Source of the DNA: an uncultured Clostridia bacterium | GTDB taxonomy: Bacteria; Bacillota; Clostridia; Christensenellales; UBA1242 | Direction of reading: 5' to 3' | DNA length: 44,196 nucleotides | Assembly: GCA_944383415.1 (NCBI GenBank) | Contig: CALWPK010000004.1 | Location: forward strand, 1 to 44,196 | Shown: piece by piece, positions 34,052 to 43,512 of the stretch | How the letters are laid out: every line of letters begins with the position of its first letter | How positions within the stretch are numbered: position 1 is the stretch's first letter | Notes under the pieces: model-generated | Databases searched by the model: none | Seen by the model: only the letters and a program-made list of their open reading frames with translations | What the model was told of the DNA's origin: nothing | Position numbers and translations under genes: made by a program

Positions 34052-36385
34052 TTATTTACCGCCCGATTTGCCACCTTTTTCAGACTCTTTCAATAATTCT
34101 TTTGTACTGTTTTTCAATTCTTTTACAACATCTTTTTCGAGGGTCTCTTTGACTTTCGAAACTTCGTCAAGAACTCTATCAATTGCAACAGTCTCAATAT
34201 TTTGATTTTTGTTCAATGCATCTTCGACACCTTTCTTGAAACTTTCAATACTTGCATTATCGATAGAAATAAGGTCTGTTTTCCCTTCTTTTTGTGCTTT
34301 TTGCATTGCTTGTACCATTGCATCAGCAGCACTTTGTTGAGATTGTTTTGCCTCTTGGTATTCATCCACTCTGCGATTGATTGCTTGTCTTCTGGCGACA
34401 ATCTCTTCTGCCTCTTTCGCTGCCTTTTCCATTAGTTGGTCATCACTAAGTTTAGGACCTACAAAATCTGGTGCTTCTTGAGTCGCTTTCATTGCATTGA
34501 ACCTATCTGTAGTCATTGCTTGCTCAGAAATATCGTTTCCTGAATAATGCAGACCTGAAAACATCCTATTCATCTCTTCTGCATTTAATGTGACATTATT
34601 ACCATTAAGAATGATTGTATCATTATTTCTTATTTCCTCAGTCTTTGCATTTGCCTTAGTTAGACTTTTCTGAGAATCAATGATTGCTTTTGCAAGTGTC
34701 TTATCATTGTCTAGATCCTCTTTCGTTTTTGCGCCGTGTGCCTTAGCGACTTTATCTTGAGCAGCATCAAGTATTCCAGCATCCTGCGCTAATTGTTCTA
34801 TTTCTTCTTGCGTATATACACGCATCTGTTTTATTTTTTGTCCTTTCAGATTCTTTGTGTAAATCTGTTTTCCATCATCATCATAATCATTTCCTTTGGT
34901 AACGCCGTTCTTGTCTGTATAAAATGAGTGTATCGTACGAAGTGCTCTATCTTTTTTGCCTGCTTTCATATTATCCTCAGAATTAAATTCTTTGCTAATT
35001 TCGTTCGTAATACTTTGTACATCAACTCCAAACATTTTTTTCGTGGCAGCATTCAGCAATCCACCAGATCTATTACCATCTTTGTCTTTGGTGCCAATAA
35101 TACCTCCAACCATACTTCCTCCAAGCGACTTGAAGAAAGATCCTGCACCACCTGTTTTGGCACGTGCACCTGCTTTGGCGAATGCACCGCCCACTTTCTT
35201 GGTGGCATTCGTAGCGTGTCCCATACCTTTTCGCACTCTTCCGCCGACAGACGACATCAATCCTGCACCTGTAGCATAAGCATCCTCCGCTCCTACGAAT
35301 GAATTGACAACGCCGATAAATTCTTTCACCATATACAGTCCTGCGATCAAAAGAAGCAAACTAGTAAGTCCCATAACATCGAATCCGGTGGCACCTCCGT
35401 CCGCAAATTCAATATTCTGAATGATAGGCAAGAGCGCGAAGAATAGATTGACGCCCGCCACCGCACTATATGCACTGATCGTATGCTTCAAGAATGTTTT
35501 TCTCCAGTTGCCTGCAGCGCTTCCGTTATCTATAGGATACATTGCACATACGATTGGGCTGATGATGAATAGAAGTAGCAACATAAACAGACGTTTCACC
35601 ATACCGAAACTGAGTGCGCCCAAGACGTACAATATAAATATTCCGCCCGCACCCAAAATGAGATAGTTGATTTCCCAAAGGCTATAGTGATCATCGACCA
35701 CTTTCCGCCGAGTGATATCGGGTCCACCCGTGCCATAGGCATCGTCAATACAATCGGCATAATAGTCAGGATCTGTCTGACTGGTATCCACCGTGATACC
35801 ATATTGGGCACAAAATGCTCTGACTTCTTCTATTATAGGATCATCGGATGATAATGTGACATTTTGATACTCTTCCCCTCGCAACAAATTTGCATTATAT
35901 GCAGCACTCACAAACAATTGCCGTGATATCGACATAGAGTTGCCAGACGCTGTCGCCCCGTTGATAGCCTGAAGCACGATGTTGCCTAACCATATACCAA
36001 GCAGTGCGCCCACAGGGATGATGACGAAATTCCCTATACCTTTAATCGCCAATCCCACGATCTCTTTCCAATTCTTAGTTTGTGCCGAATAAACATTTCT
36101 GATAAACGCCATCACCAAGAATATCAGCAACAATATAATCGCAAGTGCCAGCATTGAGAAAAAGACATTCAGCACTGTCTCAGATGTCAATAGGAAATAT
36201 ACGATACCTGTATCCGTCTCAAGACCGGTGTTCCCGCTACCGATCGTCTGTCCGTTATATACGATATCCTCAACTCCAGCAAATGCGCCAAAGATGCTCT
36301 GCAGAATGTCAATGATAGCGAATATGACGCTAAATAGTGGATACAATATTAGCCCGAAAAAGCCAGTAATCCCCTCTAATATCAT
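34052..36385 (-). CDS. VirB6/TrbL-like polytopic membrane protein
   Basis: About 777 residues. I start at ATG 36385, six bases after AAGGAG; TTG at 36391 would touch the ribosome site. The first 440 residues hold about six or seven hydrophobic segments with external loops (e.g. the ILYPLFSVIFAIIDIL start, ILLLIFLVMAFI, YLILGAGGIFILYVLG, LTSLLLLIAGLYMV), as in the membrane-pore VirB6/TrbL family. A Gly- and Ala-rich stretch (KKVGGAFAKAGARAKTGGAG) then leads to a 350-residue charged, coiled-coil tail. The tail is unusual and may contact cytoplasmic partners. The gene lies 89 bases upstream of virB4. Confidence 0.7.
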   Translation of the reverse strand: MILEGITGFFGLILYPLFSVIFAIIDILQSIFGAFAGVEDIVYNGQTIGSGNTGLETDTGIVYFLLTSETVLNVFFSMLALAIILLLIFLVMAFIRNVYSAQTKNWKEIVGLAIKGIGNFVIIPVGALLGIWLGNIVLQAINGATASGNSMSISRQLFVSAAYNANLLRGEEYQNVTLSSDDPIIEEVRAFCAQYGITVDTSQTDPDYYADCIDDAYGTGGPDITRRKVVDDHYSLWEINYLILGAGGIFILYVLGALSFGMVKRLFMLLLLFIISPIVCAMYPIDNGSAAGNWRKTFLKHTISAYSAVAGVNLFFALLPIIQNIEFADGGATGFDVMGLTSLLLLIAGLYMVKEFIGVVNSFVGAEDAYATGAGLMSSVGGRVRKGMGHATNATKKVGGAFAKAGARAKTGGAGSFFKSLGGSMVGGIIGTKDKDGNRSGGLLNAATKKMFGVDVQSITNEISKEFNSEDNMKAGKKDRALRTIHSFYTDKNGVTKGNDYDDDGKQIYTKNLKGQKIKQMRVYTQEEIEQLAQDAGILDAAQDKVAKAHGAKTKEDLDNDKTLAKAIIDSQKSLTKANAKTEEIRNNDTIILNGNNVTLNAEEMNRMFSGLHYSGNDISEQAMTTDRFNAMKATQEAPDFVGPKLSDDQLMEKAAKEAEEIVARRQAINRRVDEYQEAKQSQQSAADAMVQAMQKAQKEGKTDLISIDNASIESFKKGVEDALNKNQNIETVAIDRVLDEVSKVKETLEKDVVKELKNSTKELLKESEKGGKSGGK

Positions 36386-36742
36386 TCGCAACTCCTTATT
36401 TATTTAGAAATATTATATACTAAAATAACAAATTAATCAAACAAAACTTATAAAAAATTCACTTATTAGCAAAATTTTGACCAAATATTTTTTATCAATA
36501 AATAAAATACCAGCCGACCTTGAAACTCCTGAAATTCAATGGACCAATAGATATTTCTTATACAATCTAAGTAAATAGTGAGCAAAAATTGTATCAATAA
36601 TGAAATGAAAATGTATTCATTGGTGCTAAAAATTTATATAAAAATTAGGAAAATTAAGATAAAACAGGATTCGAATGAATCGAATTTTATCACATTTATA
36701 TATGTAAAAGTGGCTATATAGCCACTAAGTTTTCGCATAATA
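36386..36742. other. Gap before the VirB6-like gene
   Basis: A/T-rich with no gene seen apart from the ribosome site near 36392-36397 and the hairpins ATTCGA-atgaa-TCGAAT (36669-36685) and the palindrome at 36709-36726. Confidence 0.4.
36709..36726 (-). terminator. Terminator of the acidic bitopic protein gene
   Basis: A perfect palindrome (AGTGGCTAT / ATAGCCACT) lies 17 bases past the stop at 36743; the minus strand continues with TTTTACAT. The T-run is short, so read-through to the VirB6-like gene is possible. Confidence 0.5.
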
Positions 36743-38269
36743 TTATTGCCAACTGGTCTCATATTCCACGAATATGAAGTCGTCCTCCGCCTCAAAATAT
36801 GTGATCACGCCGTCTTGCTTGAACGTCAGGATCACTTCTTCCTCTTGATTGGTGGCGGTATTCAAATATATGTTGTAATCAATCTCTCCGTTCAGGATAT
36901 CTAATAGCGACATTCCTGCCGATAAATAATTCAGATTGTTTATATCAATATTTTCAAACACCTGTGCGGTAATGTTCAAATCGTCATCTGTACTGTATAG
37001 ATTCGACTCGGTGCCGTCCTCTGCGCTGGTCAACTGCTCACTGGTGAAATTGACTATTTCACTGCCCTGCTGGACATACAAATTGAATGTATCCAAATTG
37101 GTGAGAGACACAATGAATGAAAACCTTGAAAATTGGACTTGAGTTTTTGGCATAAATATCATAGCGACATACTCTTCTGCCACGATATTCTCCATCATAT
37201 CTTCTGCAGACTCGAAAATGTAGTCTTTTATGAAATATTTTTCAAGCCTCACAAAATCATTTTCAGTAAAATACAACAAAATTCCATCCGCAATTTGCTG
37301 TTCGACTGCCAAAATGTCTTCACCTGTCTCTTCATCTGATTGAATAGTGTATAAATCTTGATCGTTGATATGACTAGATATGACGCTTGCTATTTCATTA
37401 GCCAGATCTGAATTCAAACCAAAATATCTGATGGCGTCAATTTTTTCTTGTATAGTCAACTCGTCATTCGCTGTATCACCCATAGACTCAGCATCTTGAC
37501 GATATATAGTGTCCACTACGCGCGCAAAAATTTGGTATGCACTGGCATAGTCACTAGCGAACGCCTCTAGATCTAATGTGGAATAATCAAAATCTTCCGC
37601 AGGGAAGTCAATCGTGATGTCTAGATCCTCACTTTCAATTGATTCAACAGCATTTTGAATAGTGTTGATATAATTTTCTACAATTTTTATTTCTGCCAAT
37701 TCAGAATCAGTATAGACCACTCGCACTCCGTAGAAATCTTCCCCATTCACGCCGAATTGAGCGGATGCCGTGCCGTCTGAAGGGTCATCTCCGGACAGAA
37801 ATGACAACAATGATCCCAACGCTGCTATCACAAAGACTGCAACGACGAGTATCAGAGCGAAAATCAAAATATACGGCACTGACGAGCCCGCAGACATACT
37901 CTTCAGCCTAAATACATCTTTTCGTCTGAGCATTAATCTTTCTAGACTGGCGACTTGACGTGGATGTGTCTTCCTAGCCTTGTTTAAAAAGACCCTCTCG
38001 CTGATCGTGAAATGCGGATAGAATCTATATGGTGCAATTGCTCGAATTTTCTTCAATCGATTTTCAATTGCTCTATTGTTTGCCCGCGTTTTCTTGGAAT
38101 CTTCTTCTTTGATCTCTCCTTCTATTTCTTCCTCTAATTCATCCGACTCTTCCTCGTCCAACTCTTCGTCATCTTCTTCCTCTTCATCTTCTTCGAGATT
38201 ATTTAGGTCGTCATCGTCAAGTTCTTCATCATCATATTGATCATAATCTCCACCAAATCTACCCGGCAT
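36743..38269 (-). CDS. Bitopic protein with very acidic N-terminus, T4SS locus
   Basis: A 508-residue protein. Residues 1-60 are almost only Asp and Glu (YDQYDDEELDDDDL ...), then a basic stretch and RFYPHFTISERVFLNKARKTHPRQVASLERLMLRRKDVFRLKSM. A single membrane segment (ILIFALILVVAVFVIAALGSLLSFL) lies near 135-160. The remaining 340 residues form an acidic outer domain. One-span topology with a large outer domain is like VirB8/TcpC-type proteins, but no motif supports that name and the outer domain is larger than usual. AAGGAGAG upstream of the ATG supports the start. It sits between the pilin and the VirB6-like gene. Confidence 0.55.
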   Translation of the reverse strand: MPGRFGGDYDQYDDEELDDDDLNNLEEDEEEEDDEELDEEESDELEEEIEGEIKEEDSKKTRANNRAIENRLKKIRAIAPYRFYPHFTISERVFLNKARKTHPRQVASLERLMLRRKDVFRLKSMSAGSSVPYILIFALILVVAVFVIAALGSLLSFLSGDDPSDGTASAQFGVNGEDFYGVRVVYTDSELAEIKIVENYINTIQNAVESIESEDLDITIDFPAEDFDYSTLDLEAFASDYASAYQIFARVVDTIYRQDAESMGDTANDELTIQEKIDAIRYFGLNSDLANEIASVISSHINDQDLYTIQSDEETGEDILAVEQQIADGILLYFTENDFVRLEKYFIKDYIFESAEDMMENIVAEEYVAMIFMPKTQVQFSRFSFIVSLTNLDTFNLYVQQGSEIVNFTSEQLTSAEDGTESNLYSTDDDLNITAQVFENIDINNLNYLSAGMSLLDILNGEIDYNIYLNTATNQEEEVILTFKQDGVITYFEAEDDFIFVEYETSWQ

Positions 38270-38574
38270 AATCTCTCCTTTTTCATATTTTTAGTCATTA
38301 TATCAAAAAAAAACGTAAATACCAAATATTTTGTATAACTTCTTGATTTTATATATGCGTGTTAAATTTTGTATAAATTCTAAATTCTCTTGATATTCAA
38401 AATATTTATACAATGAATCATCAAACTAAAAATGTACTTCATATCTACATAATTTATATAGAATTAAAACGAGTTTTAATTGATTTGCTTAATAATAGTG
38501 ATTTCTATAATATATTTTTGTTTCTAATTCCTTCATTATTAAACTAATTTTTATTAGTCTAGAGATTTTCAAAA
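38270..38574. other. A/T-rich gap between the bitopic-protein and pilin genes
   Basis: No gene or structured RNA is seen here apart from the ribosome site just before 38269. Confidence 0.4.
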
Positions 38575-38598
38575 AAAATCTATCCGAAGATAGATTTT
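38575..38598 (-). terminator. Terminator of the pilin gene (UUCG tetraloop)
   Basis: A perfect 10-bp stem (AAAATCTATC / GATAGATTTT on the minus strand) with loop TTCG and a T-run, 12 bases past the pilin stop. It separates the pilin gene from the acidic bitopic-protein gene. Confidence 0.9.
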
Positions 38599-38610
38599 CT
38601 TTAATTGACA

Positions 38611-39024
38611 TTATCTTAACATCTGGAATGCTAGTCTTATCGCACTACCTATATTCGCACTTGGCTCAGTGCTTGGATCATCTTCAGGAACATAATCTTG
38701 ATACCAACTGTCGAATTTAATCATACCAGATTTTATTGCATATTCCAAGAAGTAGAACAATGCAATCAACACTATAGTCACCACGATACCCACAATGACG
38801 TATATCAACTTCTGCTTGGCTTCTTCACGTGCACTTTTGTCATCTGCCTTAGCAAAACGAATACCGACCACGACTGCATAAACTATACCTGCCACAGCAA
38901 CAACGATCAAAATAGGTCCAATAAAATTAGTAAGAGCATCTAATATAACTTCCAACCAATCTGGAATATTGACATCTGATGTTCCTTCTGTTGAACTCAA
39001 AAGCATACTCATCAAAAAACTCAT
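38611..39024 (-). CDS. VirB2-like pilin / small T4SS membrane protein
   Basis: A 137-residue protein with two membrane segments (IGPILIVVAVAGIVYAVVVGI near 36-56 and IYVIVGIVVTIVLIALFYFLE near 74-94) and a basic loop between them (RFAKADDKSAREEAKQKL). This is the TrbC/VirB2-like pattern, also seen in the Mbov_0395-type conjugation proteins of Mollicutes and Firmicutes. It may form the pilus or a pore-associated subunit. There is no long signal peptide, though SFLMSMLLSS is hydrophobic. GGGGG upstream of the ATG serves as ribosome site, and the gene is followed by its own terminator. Confidence 0.65.
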   Translation of the reverse strand: MSFLMSMLLSSTEGTSDVNIPDWLEVILDALTNFIGPILIVVAVAGIVYAVVVGIRFAKADDKSAREEAKQKLIYVIVGIVVTIVLIALFYFLEYAIKSGMIKFDSWYQDYVPEDDPSTEPSANIGSAIRLAFQMLR

Positions 39025-39680
39025 ATTTTCCCCCTGTATCTCACAAAATCAATATTTTGTGTTATAATATGACATAATAATAACAAGTTAAAAAATTAAA
39101 ATCAACTAATTTTGCATATATTTTAAAATTTTTTCTGAATTTTTTATTGTAAAATTTAAAACACATACTTAGTTTTCCAAAATTTATAAATATTATACCA
39201 ATATTTTATTAATACAATGAATTATCAATCAAAAAATTGATAATCGACACTAATTAATAATCTAATTGTAAAACTTAATCAAAAATATCATAAATAATGG
39301 TTTTGATTTATTATAAAATATCAATAATACATTTTCCATTTCAAATGCCGATTGATGAATGCTGATTAATTTTCGATTTTCTTTTCGCTACCTTTTTATC
39401 AAAATATCAAATAAGTCTAAAAAAGAGTTTTCGAATTTAGTTCATTTACATTCAAGCCTTATTTCAAATTTTTGTTTTGTATGAAACTTAGATGTATGAA
39501 TCAATCCACTGCTTGAATTTTCAAAATAAAATCCTATATCTATTAGCCAATATCTATTTTAGTTGCTAAGCAAGTATATATACTTAACGAATATAATTTT
39601 CCATCGTTTTTCTAATGTTATATACTATTTATTTAATTTAGATCTATATTTTATATAAAAACATAAATTCAAAAAAATAG
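39025..39680. other. Divergent promoter region of the T4SS genes
   Basis: This A/T-rich, gene-free region lies between the pilin gene (minus) and the coupling-protein gene (plus). A perfect inverted repeat CACAAAAT-caat-ATTTTGTG at 39042-39061 lies in the pilin leader next to a TATTAT/TATAAC -10-like string, a candidate operator. I see nothing else that I can support. Confidence 0.4.
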
Positions 39681-39709
39681 TTGACTATTGTGCTATTTTT
39701 TTTTATTAT
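39681..39709 (+). promoter_or_regulatory. Promoter of the coupling-protein gene
   Basis: TTGACT (39681-39686), 17 bases, then TATTAT (39704-39709), with the ATG 20 bases downstream after AAGGAA. Confidence 0.6.
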
Positions 39710-39729
39710 ATTGTAGAAAAGGAATTTGT

Positions 39730-41748
39730 ATGAAAACATTAGGAAAAAAACTATTAAAATATCTGGTTCTATCTATAGTTGTATTCTTAGCCTCTGTAGT
39801 TTTGATCACTTTTATGCGCGATGGTAGGCTAGCATTCAACACGCGATATATCTCGACAGGATTACCTTTCTTGTTCGTATTCATCGTGATTGGTCTACTA
39901 TTGGTGTTTGACCTAATGAAACTTGCAGATGGGAAAGGCAAAACTCCTAGCAAAAGCAAAGCGATCGACAAGGTGAAAGATGCACAAGGTCGCGACACTC
40001 AAGAATATTATGACAAAGATTTCGTCACAGAAGATATTTTGAAAAAAGACAAAGGTTTCAACTATAACACATTATCCTCTATTCGTTCGTGCAAAACTGA
40101 CGGAATACTCGTCCGTGCCGAACAGCGCAACAATGGTATGGAAATAAATTTCGTAAAACCTATTCATACCTTAGTCGTAGGTACCACATCTTCAGGTAAA
40201 ACTTCTAGATTCGTCGTACCATCACTACAATTAATGAGTATGACGAGTGCCAAGCCATCTTTTGTCATCACTGACCCAAAAGGTGAATTGTATGACAAGT
40301 GTTCAAACAAGTTCCGTAGCGAAGGTTATGATGTGAAGATTATCAATCTCCGCGACCCATTCACTTCCCTACAATGGAATCCTCTCACCTATCCTTACGA
40401 TATGTATCAGCGCAGTTTCAATCTAGACAAAGAGGTGAAAGTCCATCCCCCAGGAGACAACCCTAATGCATACAACCTTTTGATTCAACGTCCTTTTGAT
40501 TATAATACTACTACTTGGTTTGAATTTTCTGGCGTGGCATATTCTGACAAGGACACATTAGAGAATGATATGCGCGTCATCTCACGTGAATTGCAGGACA
40601 ACACCTACTCTGCTCTAAAAGATATAGTCAGCACCATTGCACCTATCGAATCGGCGAAAGATCCGAGTTGGGAGCAGACCGCTCAAAGATTGATCCACGC
40701 AGTGATGCTTGCGATGTTAGAGGATAGTCGTGTACCAGAACTCGGAATGACACGCGAAAAATACAATTTATATAATGTATATAAAATATGTAACACAACC
40801 GATTCAGGCAGGGACACATTCGCCACACTGAAAAAATATCTATTTAGTTATCGTGACCAATTTAGCCAAGTGCCAGAACTGGCTTCCGCTGCCCTTCAAA
40901 ATGCGGAAACTACTTCGAAAAACTATATGGGATTCGTGTCTAGCAAAATGGCATTATTCAGTGATACGGGTATCGACTTCTTGGTGAGCAGTACAGAGGT
41001 GGATTTCACCACAATTGACGAGCAACCTACCGCAATATTCTTGATCATTCCTGATGAAATTCGAATCCGTTACCCTCTTGCTATATTGTTCGTAACTCAA
41101 TTGTACAAACGCCTTGTGAACAAAGCACAAAGTATGGGCGGAGAGTTGAAACGCCACGTCTACTTTATGCTAGACGAGTTCGGCAATATGCCTAGATTCC
41201 CTGAGTTCGGATCGTCTATGGCGGTCGGACGTTCGCGAGGAATATTCTTCGAACTATGCGTGCAATCTTATAGTCAACTTTATCAAGTCTATGGTCAAGA
41301 AGAGGCGAAAAGCATCAAAGACAACTGCCCTATCAACGTTTACATCGCATCCGAAGACACCACTACGAACAAAGAATTTAGCGAACTGCTAGGCAAAAAG
41401 ACGATTGTGAAAACTAGTGAAAATCGCAGTGTCGGTCCAGATGGCAAAGAATCTAAATCGTATAGCGATCAAGTGATTTCCCGTCCTATTGTATATCCAG
41501 AAGAATTGATGTCATTTAGAGACAAAGGCGAGGTCATCATCAAGACATTTGAACCAAATGCCGTATTGAAAACTAAAATGACAAGATACTTTGAAGCAAA
41601 ATGTTATGATACTACCCGTGTGCACGGTCAATATATTCAAAGAAGAATGTTTGAAGAAGCCAAAGTCTTTTATGATATCACCAAAAGAAATGACTATATG
41701 GCTAAGACTCGTTCAACTGACGATGATGACGATGATGATATCTTCTAA
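39730..41748 (+). CDS. VirD4/TraG-type coupling protein
   Basis: A 672-residue TraG/VirD4 ATPase from ATG 39730, with AAGGAA nine bases upstream; the longer frame from 39688 runs through the promoter and is not used. Two membrane segments (YLVLSIVVFLASVVLI and GLPFLFVFIVIGLLLVF) are followed by Walker A VVGTTSSGKT near residue 153, ITDPKGELYD, Walker B YFMLDEFGNMPRFPEFG near 480, and CVQSYSQL. The C-terminus is a run of Asp (RSTDDDDDDDIF). The coupling protein delivers substrates to the VirB channel. It is transcribed away from the pilin gene, and no relaxase is in the window, so its substrate is unknown. Confidence 0.9.
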   Translation: MKTLGKKLLKYLVLSIVVFLASVVLITFMRDGRLAFNTRYISTGLPFLFVFIVIGLLLVFDLMKLADGKGKTPSKSKAIDKVKDAQGRDTQEYYDKDFVTEDILKKDKGFNYNTLSSIRSCKTDGILVRAEQRNNGMEINFVKPIHTLVVGTTSSGKTSRFVVPSLQLMSMTSAKPSFVITDPKGELYDKCSNKFRSEGYDVKIINLRDPFTSLQWNPLTYPYDMYQRSFNLDKEVKVHPPGDNPNAYNLLIQRPFDYNTTTWFEFSGVAYSDKDTLENDMRVISRELQDNTYSALKDIVSTIAPIESAKDPSWEQTAQRLIHAVMLAMLEDSRVPELGMTREKYNLYNVYKICNTTDSGRDTFATLKKYLFSYRDQFSQVPELASAALQNAETTSKNYMGFVSSKMALFSDTGIDFLVSSTEVDFTTIDEQPTAIFLIIPDEIRIRYPLAILFVTQLYKRLVNKAQSMGGELKRHVYFMLDEFGNMPRFPEFGSSMAVGRSRGIFFELCVQSYSQLYQVYGQEEAKSIKDNCPINVYIASEDTTTNKEFSELLGKKTIVKTSENRSVGPDGKESKSYSDQVISRPIVYPEELMSFRDKGEVIIKTFEPNAVLKTKMTRYFEAKCYDTTRVHGQYIQRRMFEEAKVFYDITKRNDYMAKTRSTDDDDDDDIF

Positions 41749-41876
41749 AATTTAGAGTGAAAACATTAGACCGCCATTGAGCCTGCTTGATATTTTTAAA
41801 TTTTGTAATATCTAATTAAAAATCCGACCTTGTTAGAATTAACATTATTTGTTGTACTTGAATATTTAGGCATATT

Positions 41877-42034
41877 ATGAGTCTGCACGATTTCCTAGTG
41901 CAAATTCAAAGCATACCACAAAATGATCTCACCATTTGTGTTTACTTGAATATATTGCAAAATCAATTGTACAAAATGTAGAGGCAAATTCTCTTCTCAT
42001 ACTTGCAAATAAAATATTTGAACTTATCAATTAG
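41877..42034 (+). pseudogene. Possible decayed short gene before a terminator
   Basis: A 34-codon frame starting MSLHDFLVQIQ at 41877 overlaps another short frame ending ...VQNVEANSLLILANKIFELIN and TAG at 42032-42034. Two short frames that look protein-like but are shifted, just before a good terminator, suggest a worn gene. The upstream ribosome site is weak, and chance is possible. Confidence 0.25.
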
Positions 42035-42055
42035 TCATTATGATAAATCTATTTT

Positions 42056-42100
42056 AAAAGTGAACCCCAAAGAATAGTAAACTTAAGAGGTTCACTTTTT
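42056..42100 (+). terminator. Intrinsic terminator
   Basis: An 11-bp perfect stem (AAAAGTGAACC / GGTTCACTTTT) with a 22-base loop and T-run. It may end the coupling-protein transcript or the decayed gene at 41877-42034. Confidence 0.8.
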
Positions 42101-42102
42101 TA

Positions 42103-42548
42103 TAAAAATAAAAAAATGTAGTCCAAAATTGAAATCACATTTGTAATAGATAAAAAAAATCGTGTTTATATAAGACTTCAATTGAAAGTCAACTCGATTA
42201 TTGAAAAATATCATCTACTATGAATTAAATTCTGAATGTAAATAGAATATTTGCGCTTGAAATGTTGCTGTCTTATCGTTTCAAAATTACAATCAAAAAA
42301 TCAGTTTAATTAAGGTTATATAGATATATCACAACATATAACAAAACACAAAATGTATTTTAAAACATATTTAGTTTTTATTCATTAAAAATTAATCTAT
42401 CATAATTAATTATTGAGCACAAAAACGCATTACATTTATTATCAAAAAATATAATCATTTTCAATTTATAAAATCTATGAAATTATTTAATTGTAAAAAG
42501 ATTGTTTTTATAATCACAAAATAACCTCTATTTGCCATATTTAAAAAT
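42103..42548. other. A/T-rich gene-free gap
   Basis: No gene, RNA or repeat that I can support lies between the terminator at 42056-42100 and the hairpin at 42549. Confidence 0.4.
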
Positions 42549-42568
42549 AGGACACTATTATTAGTGTC
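42549..42568 (-). terminator. Hairpin, probable terminator of the 42717-42992 gene
   Basis: A perfect 8-bp hairpin (GGACACTA-ttat-TAGTGTCC) is followed by TATTTTTA on the minus strand. It lies about 150 bases past the stop codon. Confidence 0.5.
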
Positions 42569-42716
42569 CTTTACAATTATTTAGATCTAGCGTTTTCATA
42601 ATTTTTGTGTGACTTTTTAATAATTTATATAGTTTTTTTGAATAAATCGGAGCATCAAAGAAATAAATATCTGTTTTCTATTTTGATCTATATTTATCCC
42701 CTATCATCTGCGACTT

Positions 42717-42992
42717 TTACACTTCTACACAAATCCCACTTTCTGAAAAATAGTTTTCTTTCCAATCAAATATCAAGTTTTTAAGATTAGAATTGGGAAA
42801 TATCTCAATATCTACTCCATTCAATCTACATAGATATACGCCGTCCTTAAATTTAAAATTATGATTTTTGACATATTCTAAAGCGTCTGGGATAATTTGA
42901 TTTATAATATCCGCATTCGATTTTGGATATAGAGAAATCTCTCCTTGCTTGTTTTTACTTATTAAAATTGATTTGTATTGATCTATTACCAT
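42717..42992 (-). CDS. Small hypothetical protein
   Basis: A 91-residue protein. I start at ATG 42992, which has GGAGG five bases upstream; an ATG at 43004 would put that ribosome site inside the coding region. It begins MVIDQYKSILISKNKQGEISLY and ends ENYFSESGICVEV. It has no membrane segment, no Cys/His pattern and no family I recognise. Beta and alpha predicted stretches alternate (KDGVYLCRLNGVDIEIF). It stands alone between the T4SS locus and tRNA-fMet. Confidence 0.55.
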   Translation of the reverse strand: MVIDQYKSILISKNKQGEISLYPKSNADIINQIIPDALEYVKNHNFKFKDGVYLCRLNGVDIEIFPNSNLKNLIFDWKENYFSESGICVEV

Positions 42993-43238
42993 TTTTACCT
43001 CCATAGTGCAATATTTATTTTACAAAACGACCTTGTTATATAGACCATAGTTACAAAATATTACAAAAAAAGACAAAATTTGCAATAAATTTCACAAATT
43101 TTATTGACAAAAGTCATATAATGTGTTAAAAATGAATATAGCAATTGTATTAGTGACCGCAAAACTAGATCAATTATCCGTATTTTTACACCATCATAGT
43201 CCAATTTGCATAGCATTCACAAGAAATTAATTTAATAT

Positions 43239-43315
43239 CGCGGGGTAGAGCAGCACGGCAGCTCGTCGGGCTCATAACCCGAAGGTCGTTGGTTCAAATC
43301 CAACCCCCGCAACCA
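43239..43315 (+). tRNA. Initiator tRNA-Met (CAT)
   Basis: A 77-base tRNA. The acceptor stem CGCGGGG pairs with CCCCGCA except for the C1-A72 mismatch that marks initiator tRNA. The anticodon stem has three G-C pairs (GGG/CCC) around CTCATAA with anticodon CAT, a second initiator hallmark. The T-loop is TTCAAAT and the 3' CCA is encoded. Confidence 0.95.
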
Positions 43316-43320
43316 AACGT

Positions 43321-43346
43321 ACTTAGCATAATTGCTAAGTTTTTTT
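43321..43346 (+). terminator. Terminator of the tRNA gene
   Basis: A 7-bp stem (ACTTAGC / GCTAAGT) with loop ATAATT and seven T follow the tRNA by five bases. Confidence 0.8.
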
Positions 43347-43349
43347 ATA

Positions 43350-43472
43350 TGATTATAGACCTTCGGGTGGGTACCCTGCAAAACATAGTTTTGAAGGGAA
43401 AGGAACAACCGAGTAAAAACGAAAATTGCGCAGTATCACAAGCAATTAAGTAAATACGAGTGTTGTGACGTT
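43350..43472 (+). other. Structured stretch between tRNA-end copies
   Basis: Nested hairpins are visible: an outer CCTTC/GAAGG pair enclosing the palindrome GGGTACCC and CAAAAC-ata-GTTTTG, then AATTGC-(12)-GCAATT. It has no reading frame. It may be an unidentified RNA, or the remains of an integrated element between its attachment sites. Confidence 0.35.
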
Positions 43473-43504
43473 GTCGTTGGTTCAAATCCAACCCCCGCAA
43501 CCAA
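43473..43504 (+). repeat. 32-bp duplicate of the tRNA-fMet 3' end (att-like)
   Basis: This 32-bp stretch is identical to 43285-43316, the T-arm and acceptor end of tRNA-fMet including CCA. A second partial tRNA end, without any 5' half, is the signature of site-specific integration at a tRNA. Only 156 bases separate the copies, too few for an element with an integrase. Confidence 0.75.
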
Positions 43505-43512
43505 TTTGTACC

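Noticed and set aside
31224..41748. Complete integrative conjugative element
   Set aside because: No relaxase, integrase or att repeats flank this block within the window; tRNA-end repeats lie outside and enclose only 156 bases.
41930..41945. Fifth copy of the CACCATTTG stem-loop
   Set aside because: The 9-base core recurs, but the flanks do not form a stem beyond two pairs.
43020..43238. Defined promoter for tRNA-fMet
   Set aside because: TTGACA (43104-43109) and TATAAT (43117-43122) are only seven bases apart, so they cannot be one promoter; no better pair is clear.
43473..43504. Second tRNA gene
   Set aside because: Only the T-arm and acceptor 3' strand are present; there is no 5' half or anticodon arm.
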